Source of the DNA: JAHHTP01 sp964587555
GTDB lineage: Bacteria > Bacillota > Clostridia > Oscillospirales > Ruminococcaceae
Reading direction: 5' to 3'
Assembly: GCA_964587555.1 (NCBI GenBank)
Contig: CAZPLR010000019.1
Coordinates: 1 to 32,396 of the forward strand
Length of the DNA stretch: 32,396 nucleotides
The position numbers and the translations under genes are program-made. Below are positions 1-7,068 of this stretch, piece by piece. Below the pieces are notes generated by a model. That model worked only from the letters and a program-made list of their open reading frames with translations, was not told the DNA's origin and searched no databases. Position 1 is the stretch's first letter. Every line of letters begins with the position of its first letter.

Positions 1-72
1 GAACGACCTAAAGCTCGACCTGTAAATCGTTTGGCGGCCAAAAAGTTTTACGGCGGGACGATTCAAAAAAAT

Positions 73-90
73 GGTTGAATGAGTTCAACC
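73..90. repeat. 7-bp inverted repeat (hairpin or operator)
   Basis: GGTTGAA and TTCAACC are perfect inverted arms separated by four bases. The repeat lies just upstream of the putative promoter at 101-128. No T-run follows, so it is more operator-like than terminator-like. Nothing else can be recognised in bases 1-72. Confidence 0.4.
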
Positions 91-97
91 GCCGCAT

Positions 98-114
98 TTC
101 TTGCAAAAGGCGGA
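98..114 (+). repeat. 17-bp direct repeat, copy 1
   Basis: The 17 bases TTCTTGCAAAAGGCGGA occur here and again, without mismatch, at 554-570. The two copies bracket the response regulator/ABC transporter remnant. This copy contains the TTGCAA used as a -35 box in the promoter call at 101-128. Confidence 0.7.
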
Positions 115-128
115 GGATATGATAGAAT
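101..128 (+). promoter_or_regulatory. putative sigma-A promoter for the response regulator remnant
   Basis: TTGCAA at 101-106 and TAGAAT at 123-128 are separated by 16 bases. A strong ribosome binding site (AGGAGGGGGAG, about 135-145) and an ATG at 154 follow. The boxes are imperfect. Confidence 0.4.
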
Positions 129-153
129 AAAAACAGGAGGGGGAGAAAAGCTC

Positions 154-288
154 ATGCTGCAAATTGCGATCTGCGACGACGAGAAGACAGAGACGGAATA
201 TCTAAGCGGACTTTTGACCGCTTGGAGCAAGCGGCGCCTATCCCCAATAGAGCTGCACTGCTTTTCCTCCGCGGAGCAGTTTCTTTAC
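154..288 (+). pseudogene. 5' fragment of a LytTR-type response regulator (receiver domain)
   Basis: The ATG at 154 follows an AGGAGGGGGAG ribosome binding site. It begins MLQIAICDDEKTETEYLSGL and continues to SSAEQFLY. This is the typical start of an AgrA/LytTR-family receiver domain: a beta strand followed by the acidic DD pair, then the FSSAEQFL region that normally precedes the phosphoacceptor strand. About 45 residues are recognisable. After about base 286 the frame no longer resembles a receiver domain (no LLDIxM strand with the phosphoacceptor Asp) and it stops at 351. The sequence passes directly into the 3' end of an ABC transporter in another frame. Either a deletion fused two genes or the assembly joined unrelated pieces. 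The kinase partner is not in the window. Confidence 0.7.
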
Positions 289-472
289 CACCGTATATAT
301 TTCGCACCGGCTTTCCTCCTGTCGCTTCTGCGAGGATATTGCAGTGTTTGACAAGGGCGGGCTTGTCCGGCGCGGAAGCCACGACACGCTTTTGGCGGAT
401 GAGAATGGGATGTACTATCAGTTATGGCACGCACAGGCGCAGTATTACGTCGATGAGGAGAAGGGTGCATAA
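287..472 (+). pseudogene. 3' fragment of an ABC transporter ATP-binding/permease protein
   Basis: In the second forward frame the sequence reads TTVYISHRLSSCRFCEDIAV and continues with FDKGGLVRRGSHDTLLADEN and GMYYQLWHAQAQYYVD, ending at TAA 470-472. ISHRLSS is the H-loop (switch His). The GSHDTLL and YYQLWHAQAQYY segments are the usual last residues of MsbA/MDR-type half-transporters. Only about the last 60 of an expected 580-600 residues are present: Walker A, signature and Walker B are missing. It has no start codon of its own and is joined to the response regulator fragment at about 281-289. A strong terminator follows at 511-545, as expected for a real gene end. Confidence 0.75.
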
Positions 473-510
473 CCTGCCTTTTATCAGGATGAGCGTGAGA
501 ATCTTCGAGA

Positions 511-545
511 GCCGTATCCGGAAATTTGTCCGGATGCGGCTTTTC
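511..545 (+). terminator. intrinsic terminator after the ABC transporter remnant
   Basis: A 12-bp stem (511-522 with 529-540, one G-U pair) has a 6-base loop and is followed by TTTTCCTTT. It lies about 40 bases after the ABC fragment's stop codon. Confidence 0.8.
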
Positions 546-553
546 CTTTGCAG

Positions 554-570
554 TTCTTGCAAAAGGCGGA
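554..570 (+). repeat. 17-bp direct repeat, copy 2
   Basis: Identical to 98-114. It sits between the terminator at 511-545 and the promoter at 579-607. The bases on either side of the two copies do not match. Confidence 0.7.
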
Positions 571-578
571 TACGTTTA

Positions 579-607
579 TTGACAAATACGGGAGCAGCAG
601 GTAAAAT
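579..607 (+). promoter_or_regulatory. consensus sigma-A promoter for the MATE gene
   Basis: TTGACA at 579-584, a 17-base spacer and TAAAAT at 602-607. The predicted transcript starts near 614, immediately before the hairpin at 616-653. Confidence 0.8.
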
Positions 608-615
608 AGAGGATA

Positions 616-653
616 GCGGCTTTTTCAGCTGCCATAAAGCCGCGCTCTTTTTT
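616..653 (+). terminator. terminator-like hairpin in the MATE leader (possible attenuator)
   Basis: GCGGCTTT (616-623) pairs with AAAGCCGC (636-643) around a 12-base loop. A T-rich run (646-653) follows. The stem starts within a few bases of the predicted transcription start and about 50 bases before the MATE ATG. It could attenuate transcription or terminate read-through from upstream. Confidence 0.6.
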
Positions 654-701
654 GCAGGGGGATTTATGTTTTGAAAAATACGGTTGATATGGAGGAGAAA
701 G

Positions 702-1868
702 ATGGCGAAGATTAAAAGCATGACGTCCGGCAACCCGGGAAAGCTGATCCTTTTATTTGCGCTGCCGCTGATGCTGGGGAACCTGTTCCAGCAGTTTTAT
801 ACGATTGCAGATGCGGCGATCGTCGGACAGTTCCTTGGGGTCAATGCAATTGCTGCGGTTGGCGCGGCGGAGTGGATCGTCTGGATGATAGTGAGTGTTA
901 TTCAAGGCTTTGCACAGGGCTTTTCTATTCAGATGGCGCAGGATTTTGGTGCGGAGGACTTTAAAAATTTGCGAAGGGTTATGGTCAATTCCATCTTTCT
1001 CTCGATTCTCTGCACGGTGCTTCTTTTGGTGCTGGGGCTTTCCCTTTCGGGCTGGATACTGGATATTCTGCACACACCGGAGGATATTTACGCGGATACG
1101 GCAATCTATCTGCGCACGATGCTCTTTGGCACGCCGGTCGTCATGGCGTANNNNNNNNNNNNNNNNNNNNNNNNNNNNNNNNNNNNNNNNNNNNNNNNNN
1201 NNNNNNNNNNNNNNNNNNNNNNNNNNNNNNNNNNNNNNNNNNNNNNNNNNTCGGTCGGCGGAATGTTTGTACAGTCGGTACTCAACGGCTACGGCGTGCT
1301 TTTCATTGCGGGCTTTACCGCGACAAACAAGCTTTACGGCATGCTGGAGGTAGCGGCGACCTCTTACGGCTTTGCGGTCACGACCTATTCCGGACAAAAT
1401 CTTGGCGCGGGAGCGTATGAACGTCTGCATAGGGGATATCGTGTGTCGCTGGTCATATCGCTGATTACCTCGGTAGTAATCGCGGCGGTGATGATATTTT
1501 TCGGAAAATGGATCCTGCTTTGTTTCATCTCCGGCGATGAGCAGACCGTTTCCCAGACGCTTGCGATCGCGTATCGTTTTCTGTTTATCATGAGCGCATG
1601 TCTGCCGATCCTTTATTACCTGCATGTCACCCGTTCGTTTATCCAAGGGATAGGGAATACGGTTTTGCCGATGGTATCCGGCTTTGCGGAATTTTTTATG
1701 CGCGTCGGCGCAGCGTTCCTGCTCCCTCGTTTTTTTGGACAGGACGGGATCTTCTTTGCTGAGGTTGCCGCTTGGCTTGGCGCGGATATCGTGCTGCTGA
1801 CGAGCTTTATCTACTGCTGGAAAAAACTGGATCAAAGGAAATTAGCGGGCGCCGGACAGGAAGAATAA
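702..1868 (+). CDS. MATE family multidrug efflux transporter (interrupted by gap)
   Basis: Cation-coupled exporter of the multi-antimicrobial extrusion family, an integral membrane protein. The N-terminus has the MATE hallmarks: SGNPGKLILLFALPLMLGNL, then FQQFYTIADAAIVGQFLG and the AIAAVGAAEW segment. The C-terminal half (SVGGMFVQ, YSGQNLGAG, ARRFLF-like and RSFIQGIGNTVLPM segments) is also typical. The start was placed at ATG 702 because GGAGGAGA lies at 691-698; a TTG at 684 has no such site. The 100 Ns at 1151-1250 fall between the fourth membrane segment and the middle of the protein. With the gap counted as is, the protein is 388 residues against a usual 440-460, so the true gap probably hides about 300 bases or more. 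The preserved frame across the Ns is therefore accidental or unreliable. It stands alone, driven by 579-607. Confidence 0.92.
   Translation: MAKIKSMTSGNPGKLILLFALPLMLGNLFQQFYTIADAAIVGQFLGVNAIAAVGAAEWIVWMIVSVIQGFAQGFSIQMAQDFGAEDFKNLRRVMVNSIFLSILCTVLLLVLGLSLSGWILDILHTPEDIYADTAIYLRTMLFGTPVVMAXXXXXXXXXXXXXXXXXXXXXXXXXXXXXXXXXXSVGGMFVQSVLNGYGVLFIAGFTATNKLYGMLEVAATSYGFAVTTYSGQNLGAGAYERLHRGYRVSLVISLITSVVIAAVMIFFGKWILLCFISGDEQTVSQTLAIAYRFLFIMSACLPILYYLHVTRSFIQGIGNTVLPMVSGFAEFFMRVGAAFLLPRFFGQDGIFFAEVAAWLGADIVLLTSFIYCWKKLDQRKLAGAGQEE
1151..1250. other. assembly gap (100 N)
   Basis: Exactly 100 N, the conventional placeholder for a gap of unknown size, inside the MATE gene. Confidence 1.
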
Positions 1869-1985
1869 CGTCCGCCATCCATAAAGATGCTTTTCAAAAG
1901 GAGCGATTTCTTCAGCTTTGCTTCCTATAGCAGCTTTTGTGCGGCAAAAGAGACAGTCCTGCGGCGCTTGGAAAAATACAAAAAT

Positions 1986-2022
1986 AAAACACGCTTTCGT
2001 TCCGGGAATGAAAGCGTGTTTT
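1986..2022. terminator. bidirectional terminator between MATE and glgP
   Basis: AAAACACGCTTTC (1986-1998) and GAAAGCGTGTTTT (2010-2022) form a perfect 13-bp stem. The stem ends supply T-runs on both strands, and the genes on either side converge. Confidence 0.85.
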
Positions 2023-2041
2023 GTCATATCCTTTATTCTGA

Positions 2042-4363
2042 TTAGAACCAGATCTCATCCGCATACTGCCTGATGGTGCGGTCGGAGGAGAAAGCGCCGG
2101 CATTTGCCATATTGAGGAAGCACTTTTTGGCAAAGGCAAGCGAGTCCTTGTAATCGCGATTTGCAGTCAGCCTTGCCTCCTGATAGCGTGCGAAGTCCAA
2201 AAGCAGGAAATAGTGATCCGGCTGATGCCAAGACGCGCCGTCGAGGATTGCATGGTAAAGCTCGGCAAACATCCCGCTGCCGCAGTCGTCAAAGGTGCCG
2301 TCGATCAGCGTATCAACCACTCGTTTGATGCGCGGATTTTCGTTGTACAGCTTTTTCGGATCGTAGCTGCTCTTTACCGCTTCGATCTCATCGATCTCAG
2401 CGCCGAAGATGTAGTTGTTCTCCTTGCCCGCCTGCTCGACGATCTCGATATTAGCGCCGTCCATCGTCCCCATCGTGACAGCGCCATTGAGCATAAACTT
2501 CATGTTTCCGGTACCGGATGCCTCGGTCCCTGCTGTGGAGATCTGCTCGGAAATATCCGCCGCCGGGATCATCTTCTCAGCGTAGGAAACGTTGTAGTTC
2601 TGTACGAACAGGACGCGCAGCCTGTCGTTTACCGCAGGATCGGCATTGACCAGCTTTGCGATTTCGTTGATATACTTGATGATCCCCTTGGCACGGAAGT
2701 AGCCCGGCGCGGATTTTGCGCCGAACAGGAATACCGTCGGCGTGAAATCTTGGATGCTGCCGTCCTTCAGCCCATAATACAGGTCGAGGATCGAGAATGC
2801 GTTCAAAAGCTGGCGCTTATACTCGTGCAGCCGTTTTGCTTGAATATCAAAGATAAAATCCGGCGAAAGGGAAATGCCCTCGGCTTTTTCGACGTATGCG
2901 CAAAGCTGCTCCTTTTTCTGCCGCTTGATGCGCATGAACTCCTCCAAAGTCGTCTTGTCGTCTGCAAGCGGCACAAGATGCTTTAGCTCGGTCAGGTCAT
3001 AAAGCCATTTTTCGCCGATACGCGCGCCGATAAATGCGGCAAGCTCCGGATTGCAAAGCCCAAGCCAGCGGCGCTGGGTAATGCCGTTGGTCTTGTTGTT
3101 GAAGCGCTCCGGATAAAGCGCGTACCATTCGGATAAAACCCGCTTTTTGAGGATATCGGTGTGGATGCGGGCGACGCCGTTGGTTGAATGGGAGCAGTAA
3201 ACCGCCATCCGCGCCATCTGCACCTGACGATCTGCAATCACACGGTAAACGCCGTCGTCTGAAATGTTTTTCTGCTTTAGCTCTCTCCGTAAGCGGTTGT
3301 CGATCATAACGATATATGGATAGACCTGCGGGATAACGTCTAGGATAAGTCCAACATCCCATTTTTCCAGCGCCTCCGCCATGATGGTGTGATTGGTGTA
3401 AGCGAAGGTCATTTCGGCGATGGAAAACGCCCTCTCAAAGGTCAGCAGGTATTCTTCACAAAGGATACGGATCAGCTCTGGAATGGAGATGGTCGGATGG
3501 GTGTCGTTTAGCTGCACTGCAAAGCTATCGGCAAAATGGGTGAAATCTGTGCCGTATTCGCTCACATAGCGGGAAACGATGGTCTGCATCGTCGCGCTGG
3601 AGAAGAAATACTGCTGCTTTAAGCGCAGAATCTTGCCCTCTCTGGTATCGTCGTTTGGATAGAGAACCGCGCTGATGGCAAAGGCCTTATTCTCCTCTTC
3701 GCGCGCGCCGTTGTAATCTCCGCGGTTGAACGCATCGAAGGAAAAGCCGTTTTCCGGTTCTGCCTGCCACAGCCGCAGCGTATTGACAAAGCCGTTGCGG
3801 TAGCCGACGACCGGCATGTCGTACGGTACGGCGCGCACCGTTTGATCGCGGAATGAAACGGATACTGCCTCGTCCTCCTTGCGTACACTCCATGGATCGC
3901 CGAAGCGCAGCCAATCATCCGGACGTTCGCCTTGGAAGCCGTTGTCAAAATACTGTTTGAAAAGTCCGTAGCGGTAGCGGATGCCAAATCCGTCGAGCGG
4001 AATCCTGTGGGTCGCGGCGGAATCGAGGAAGCAGGCGGCAAGCCTGCCTAAGCCGCCGTTGCCAAGCGCGTCGTCTTCGATCTGCTCAAGAGATGAAAAA
4101 TCAAGGCTTTCTTCTTCAAAAAACGCTTTACACTCTTCGGTTAAGCCTAGGTTCATCAGGTTTGCGTAGACGAGCCGCCCGATCAAGAATTCAGCGGAGA
4201 GATAGCAGGCGCGCTTTTGTCCCGGCTTGCGCGTCCAGTTTGCCGCCAGCGCGCGCATTGCGCCGTCCGAAACGGCGTTGTAAAGCTCTTTGATTGAAGA
4301 GGTCTGCGGGGTTTTGTGGTATTTAACGTCTAAAATCGTTTTCACGTCGGCTGAAAAAGACAT
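2042..4363 (-). CDS. glgP: glycogen/maltodextrin phosphorylase
   Basis: GT35 enzyme that phosphorolyses alpha-1,4-glucan ends to glucose 1-phosphate in the cytoplasm, using pyridoxal phosphate. Recognisable segments are GNGGLGRLAACFLDS, the QLNDTHPTISIPEL motif, YTNHTIMAEALEKWDV and the cofactor site EASGTGNMKFMLNGA (Lys near residue 622). The chosen start gives MSFSADVKTILDVK and about 773 residues, slightly shorter than the roughly 800 of many homologues. It is preferred because AAAGGAG lies about ten bases upstream. The earlier in-frame ATGs at 4396 and 4408 fall upstream of the end of malQ or overlap it. It lies 25 bases after the malQ stop and is the second gene of the malQ-glgP operon, so it should act on the longer chains malQ makes. 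Confidence 0.97.
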   Translation of the reverse strand: MSFSADVKTILDVKYHKTPQTSSIKELYNAVSDGAMRALAANWTRKPGQKRACYLSAEFLIGRLVYANLMNLGLTEECKAFFEEESLDFSSLEQIEDDALGNGGLGRLAACFLDSAATHRIPLDGFGIRYRYGLFKQYFDNGFQGERPDDWLRFGDPWSVRKEDEAVSVSFRDQTVRAVPYDMPVVGYRNGFVNTLRLWQAEPENGFSFDAFNRGDYNGAREEENKAFAISAVLYPNDDTREGKILRLKQQYFFSSATMQTIVSRYVSEYGTDFTHFADSFAVQLNDTHPTISIPELIRILCEEYLLTFERAFSIAEMTFAYTNHTIMAEALEKWDVGLILDVIPQVYPYIVMIDNRLRRELKQKNISDDGVYRVIADRQVQMARMAVYCSHSTNGVARIHTDILKKRVLSEWYALYPERFNNKTNGITQRRWLGLCNPELAAFIGARIGEKWLYDLTELKHLVPLADDKTTLEEFMRIKRQKKEQLCAYVEKAEGISLSPDFIFDIQAKRLHEYKRQLLNAFSILDLYYGLKDGSIQDFTPTVFLFGAKSAPGYFRAKGIIKYINEIAKLVNADPAVNDRLRVLFVQNYNVSYAEKMIPAADISEQISTAGTEASGTGNMKFMLNGAVTMGTMDGANIEIVEQAGKENNYIFGAEIDEIEAVKSSYDPKKLYNENPRIKRVVDTLIDGTFDDCGSGMFAELYHAILDGASWHQPDHYFLLLDFARYQEARLTANRDYKDSLAFAKKCFLNMANAGAFSSDRTIRQYADEIWF

Positions 4364-4388
4364 GATGCTTTTGCTCCTTTGTTTTGTT

Positions 4389-5915
4389 TTATCCATTGGC
4401 TCTGCCATAGAGGTCAGTCAGGTCCGAAAGCGCTTTAGCAAGCTGCTGCGGGATTTCGCCGGGCGCAAGCCGCCACATCCAGTTGATTCCTAAGGTGGAC
4501 GGGGTATTGATCCGCGCGTCATCAAGCAGCAGATAGTCCTGCATTAAGAAGATCACGGTATCCGCTACGCTTGCGTAGCCCGCGCGGATAATGCCTGCCG
4601 GAATGTCCCTGCTGCGCTTGACTCCTAAATATTCTCTGGCAAATTTCAGCTTTGCACGGTTTTGGTGGGAGAAATAACCGACCAATGTTTCATTGTCGTG
4701 CGTGCCGCCGTAGGCGACGAGATTATGGGTAAAATGGTGCGGTAAGTATGGGTTGCTTGTGTCGGAATCAAAGCCGAACTGCATGAGTGCCATGCCGGGG
4801 AAGCCAGCCCTGTCCCGCAGCCTTCTGACCTTGTCGGTCAAAACGCCTAAATCCTCGGCGATGATTCTGCTTTTTCCTGCCGCCGGAAGGATCGCTGCGA
4901 TGAGTTTATCGTATGGACCGTCGACCCATTTTCCGTTTTGCGCAGTCTGATCCCCGGCAGGGATCGCATAGTAATTTGTAATGCCGATGAAATGGTCGAT
5001 CCGGATGACGTCATAGAGCCTTGCGTTGGCGGAGATGCGTTTCTGCCACCATGAAAAACCATCCTGCTCCATCACGTCCCAGCGATAAAGCGGGTTGCCC
5101 CAAAGCTGCCCTGTGGAGGAAAACAGATCCGGCGGAACGCCCGCGACCTTAGTCGGGTGCAGCTCCTTGTCCAGTTGGAAAAGCTCCGGATGTCTCCAGA
5201 CGTCGGCGGAATCCAACGCGACATAGATCGGGATATCGCCGATGATGAAAACGCCGTTTTGATGCGCATAGTCCTTTAATGCGTCCCACTGGGCGAAGAA
5301 TTCAAATTGACAGAACTTCCAGAACGCGATTTCGTCCGCAAGCTTACTTTTGTATCTTTCCAGCGCCTCCGGCTTGCAGAAACGGATATCCTCGTCCCAA
5401 AGAAGCCACTCCTTGTTGTCAAACGTGCCCTTGATCGCCATATAGGAGGCGTATTCCTCCAGCCACCAGCCGTTTTCCGTCACAAAACGCTGGTATGTAT
5501 CGGTTTTTTCATCTGTGAACCGTGCATACGCCTTACGCAGCAGCGCAAAACGGCTGCGATAGATTTTATCGTAATCGACCTTATGCGGATCGCTTCCCCA
5601 GTCGAAGGAATCGATCTCCGCCTGTGTGACAAGTCCCTGCTCTTTCAAGAGATCGAGGTCGATAAAGTATGGATTCCCGGCAAAAGCGGAGAAGGATTGG
5701 TACGGACTGTCGCCGTAGCTGGTTGGACCGAGCGGCAGCACCTGCCAGCAGCTTTGCTTTGCGGCCTTTAGGAAATCGACGAAGGCATACGCCTCCTTCC
5801 CGAATGTGCCGATGCCGTAAGGGGAGGGCAGGCTGGATACCGGCATTAGAACCCCTGCCCCGCGCGCAAAGCGTTTTTGCTTTGGAAGCCGGATGGAAGA
5901 AGCGGAACGACTCAT
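4389..5915 (-). CDS. malQ: 4-alpha-glucanotransferase (amylomaltase, GH77)
   Basis: Transfers alpha-1,4-glucan segments between maltodextrins, releasing glucose, in the cytoplasm. At 508 residues it has the usual length for bacterial MalQ. Visible GH77 motifs are RGAGVLMPVSSLPSPYGIGT at the N-terminus, SYGDSPYQSFSAFAGNPYFI, the nucleophile Asp in VIRIDHFIG, the acid/base Glu in IIAEDLG and the third acidic residue in YGGTHDNET. The ATG at 5915 is preceded by AAAGGA about 12 bases upstream. It is first in an operon with glgP and is transcribed from a perfect promoter at 5965-5993. A dyad at 5943-5955 just after the start site suggests repression by a LacI/GalR-type maltose regulator, which is not in the window. 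Confidence 0.97.
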   Translation of the reverse strand: MSRSASSIRLPKQKRFARGAGVLMPVSSLPSPYGIGTFGKEAYAFVDFLKAAKQSCWQVLPLGPTSYGDSPYQSFSAFAGNPYFIDLDLLKEQGLVTQAEIDSFDWGSDPHKVDYDKIYRSRFALLRKAYARFTDEKTDTYQRFVTENGWWLEEYASYMAIKGTFDNKEWLLWDEDIRFCKPEALERYKSKLADEIAFWKFCQFEFFAQWDALKDYAHQNGVFIIGDIPIYVALDSADVWRHPELFQLDKELHPTKVAGVPPDLFSSTGQLWGNPLYRWDVMEQDGFSWWQKRISANARLYDVIRIDHFIGITNYYAIPAGDQTAQNGKWVDGPYDKLIAAILPAAGKSRIIAEDLGVLTDKVRRLRDRAGFPGMALMQFGFDSDTSNPYLPHHFTHNLVAYGGTHDNETLVGYFSHQNRAKLKFAREYLGVKRSRDIPAGIIRAGYASVADTVIFLMQDYLLLDDARINTPSTLGINWMWRLAPGEIPQQLAKALSDLTDLYGRANG

Positions 5916-5942
5916 ATTTTTTCAGAATCCTTTCAAATATTG

Positions 5943-5955
5943 TCAAACGATTTGA
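5943..5955. promoter_or_regulatory. candidate operator of the malQ-glgP operon
   Basis: TCAAACGATTTGA has 5-bp inverted arms around a CG-containing centre. It lies about 3-15 bases after the predicted transcription start, a typical repressor position. The resemblance to LacI/GalR-family operators is inference. Confidence 0.45.
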
Positions 5956-5964
5956 GATAAATCC

Positions 5965-5993
5965 ATTATAACAAGGAAAGCCCGCGCTGTCAA
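5965..5993 (-). promoter_or_regulatory. perfect consensus sigma-A promoter of malQ-glgP
   Basis: On the minus strand, TTGACA (5993-5988), 17 bases, TATAAT (5970-5965). Transcription should start near 5958, about 43 bases before the malQ ATG. Confidence 0.9.
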
Positions 5994-6043
5994 GCAAGAA
6001 AGGAGGGCGCGTTCTGAAACTGTTTCTGATTTTTTGGCAGGCA

Positions 6044-6084
6044 TAAAAAATCTGCGTAAGGGGCATTCCCCCTTACGCAGATTT
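6044..6084 (-). terminator. strong terminator of the lipoprotein gene
   Basis: A perfect 16-bp stem (6048-6063 with 6069-6084) has a 5-base loop. On the minus strand it is followed by six or more T. It overlaps the dispersed repeat copy at 6053-6104. Confidence 0.85.
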
Positions 6085-6104
6085 GGAAGAGGAACAGGAC
6101 AAAG
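6053..6104 (+). repeat. 52-base dispersed repeat, copy A
   Basis: Matches 7069-7120 at about 44 of 52 positions in the same orientation. Each copy consists of a hairpin (arms GTAAGGGG/CCCCTTAC here) followed by a tail ATTTGGAAGAGGAACAGGAC. Here the hairpin doubles as the terminator of the minus-strand lipoprotein gene. Confidence 0.75.
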
Positions 6105-6131
6105 CACAGGCGGTCCCGCTCTTTCTTTATA

Positions 6132-6755
6132 TCATGCAGATGGTGAAATCTGCGCAAAACATTCTGAAAGCTCGTTGCGATACGCTGCAAAATCGGCGGC
6201 GAAATCCTCCGGAAGCTCCTGCGCCTTTGCTGCGTTTTCACAATACTGCGCTGCGTCGCATCCGTTTAAGACAAGCAGCAGATCAAAAAGATAGGTTTCC
6301 TCTGTTTCATAAACCAAGAAGCCGGCGTCGATAAGCTCCTTTGCGGTGTAGCTGCGCCCGTTTGCCCATACGGCGGATTTGTTCCCGATCTCCTTTTTGG
6401 AAAACGCCTGAAGCCTTGCAAGCTCAATCTCGCAGGCGTCAAGGGTGGTTTTCTCCGGGTGGGAGAAGGTCAGCCGCACGACGGTGTAATTTCCGCGCAG
6501 GGAGGAATCCAGATCAGAAAACGGCATATCGTCTGTGTATGCAACAGAATCTTTAAAAGCTTCGTTCTCTGCGGCGGACAAAACCTGTTCTCCCCAGTCC
6601 TCCGGCAGCGAAAGCCCTGCCTCCTCCATGCCGATTCCCCAGGCGCAGGAGGAAAAATCCTGCTGCTTTGCCTCGCAGGCGGTCAGCGAAAGGAGAAGCG
6701 GGAAAAGCAGTAAAACAGCTATGATGATTCGCGCTTTATTATTTTTTATATTCAT
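6132..6755 (-). CDS. hypothetical lipoprotein
   Basis: The protein begins MNIKNNKARIIIAVLLLFPL and reaches a lipobox SLTAC, so it is a predicted secreted lipoprotein anchored at the membrane outer face (lipidated Cys near residue 27). The mature part is about 180 residues, acidic and alanine/leucine rich, without a domain I recognise. A central segment (NYTVVRLTFSHPEKTTLDAC) looks like beta structure and the last 60 residues look helical. The start is uncertain: an ATG at 6779 would add eight residues but breaks the usual signal-peptide n-region, and neither start has a well-spaced ribosome binding site. The gene is divergent from the ABC operon at 7133 and ends in a strong terminator. It may be an accessory to that operon, but nothing in the sequence proves this. 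Confidence 0.8.
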   Translation of the reverse strand: MNIKNNKARIIIAVLLLFPLLLSLTACEAKQQDFSSCAWGIGMEEAGLSLPEDWGEQVLSAAENEAFKDSVAYTDDMPFSDLDSSLRGNYTVVRLTFSHPEKTTLDACEIELARLQAFSKKEIGNKSAVWANGRSYTAKELIDAGFLVYETEETYLFDLLLVLNGCDAAQYCENAAKAQELPEDFAADFAAYRNELSECFAQISPSA

Positions 6756-6918
6756 AGATACGATGCACACTCCATTCATCTGAAAGATGGTCGCTTAAAT
6801 CCGTTTTATTATATACAGTCGACGGATCAAGACTTTGTTTTCTGGATTTCTTTTGTGTGAATTATCCTAAATCATAGCGGCAACCTCTCCTTTCTTTTGT
6901 ATCTGTTTTCAGTATACC

Positions 6919-6939
6919 ATATGTGAAGCATACACATAT
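6919..6939. promoter_or_regulatory. 7-bp dyad in the divergent lipoprotein/ABC intergenic region
   Basis: ATATGTG and CACATAT are perfect inverted arms 7 bases apart. The AT-rich 350-base region 6780-7132 separates two divergent genes; this dyad and the promoter at 7031-7059 are the only structures I see in it. A 12-base part (6913-6924) recurs inverted at 30345-30356. Confidence 0.35.
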
Positions 6940-7030
6940 TAACTTTTCGATAATTGTTCATTAATAAATTGTGAATAAGGCGCAGCAAAGCGGTTGGAAG
7001 GGCGCTTCACGAGAATATCAGTCCGTGTTC

Positions 7031-7059
7031 TTAAATTGTACATAATTTTCTGGTATGAT
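7031..7059 (+). promoter_or_regulatory. extended -10 promoter of the ABC exporter operon
   Basis: TGGTATGAT at 7051-7059 is an extended -10 element. A weak -35 (TTAAAT, 7031-7036) lies 17 bases upstream. Transcription should start near 7066, at the edge of repeat copy B. Confidence 0.6.
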
Positions 7060-7068
7060 AAAAGCGGA

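Noticed and set aside
222..674. 150-codon forward frame at the left end
   Set aside because: Crosses the response regulator/ABC remnant, a terminator and a promoter; Arg-rich and unlike any protein.
753..1835. Long open frame on the strand opposite the MATE gene
   Set aside because: It is a mirror of the MATE codons, spans the N gap, is full of Arg/His/Gln, and has no ribosome binding site or known domain.
2213..2986. 257-codon open frame opposite glgP
   Set aside because: Antisense shadow of a certain gene, no recognisable domain; frequent in GC-richer coding sequence.
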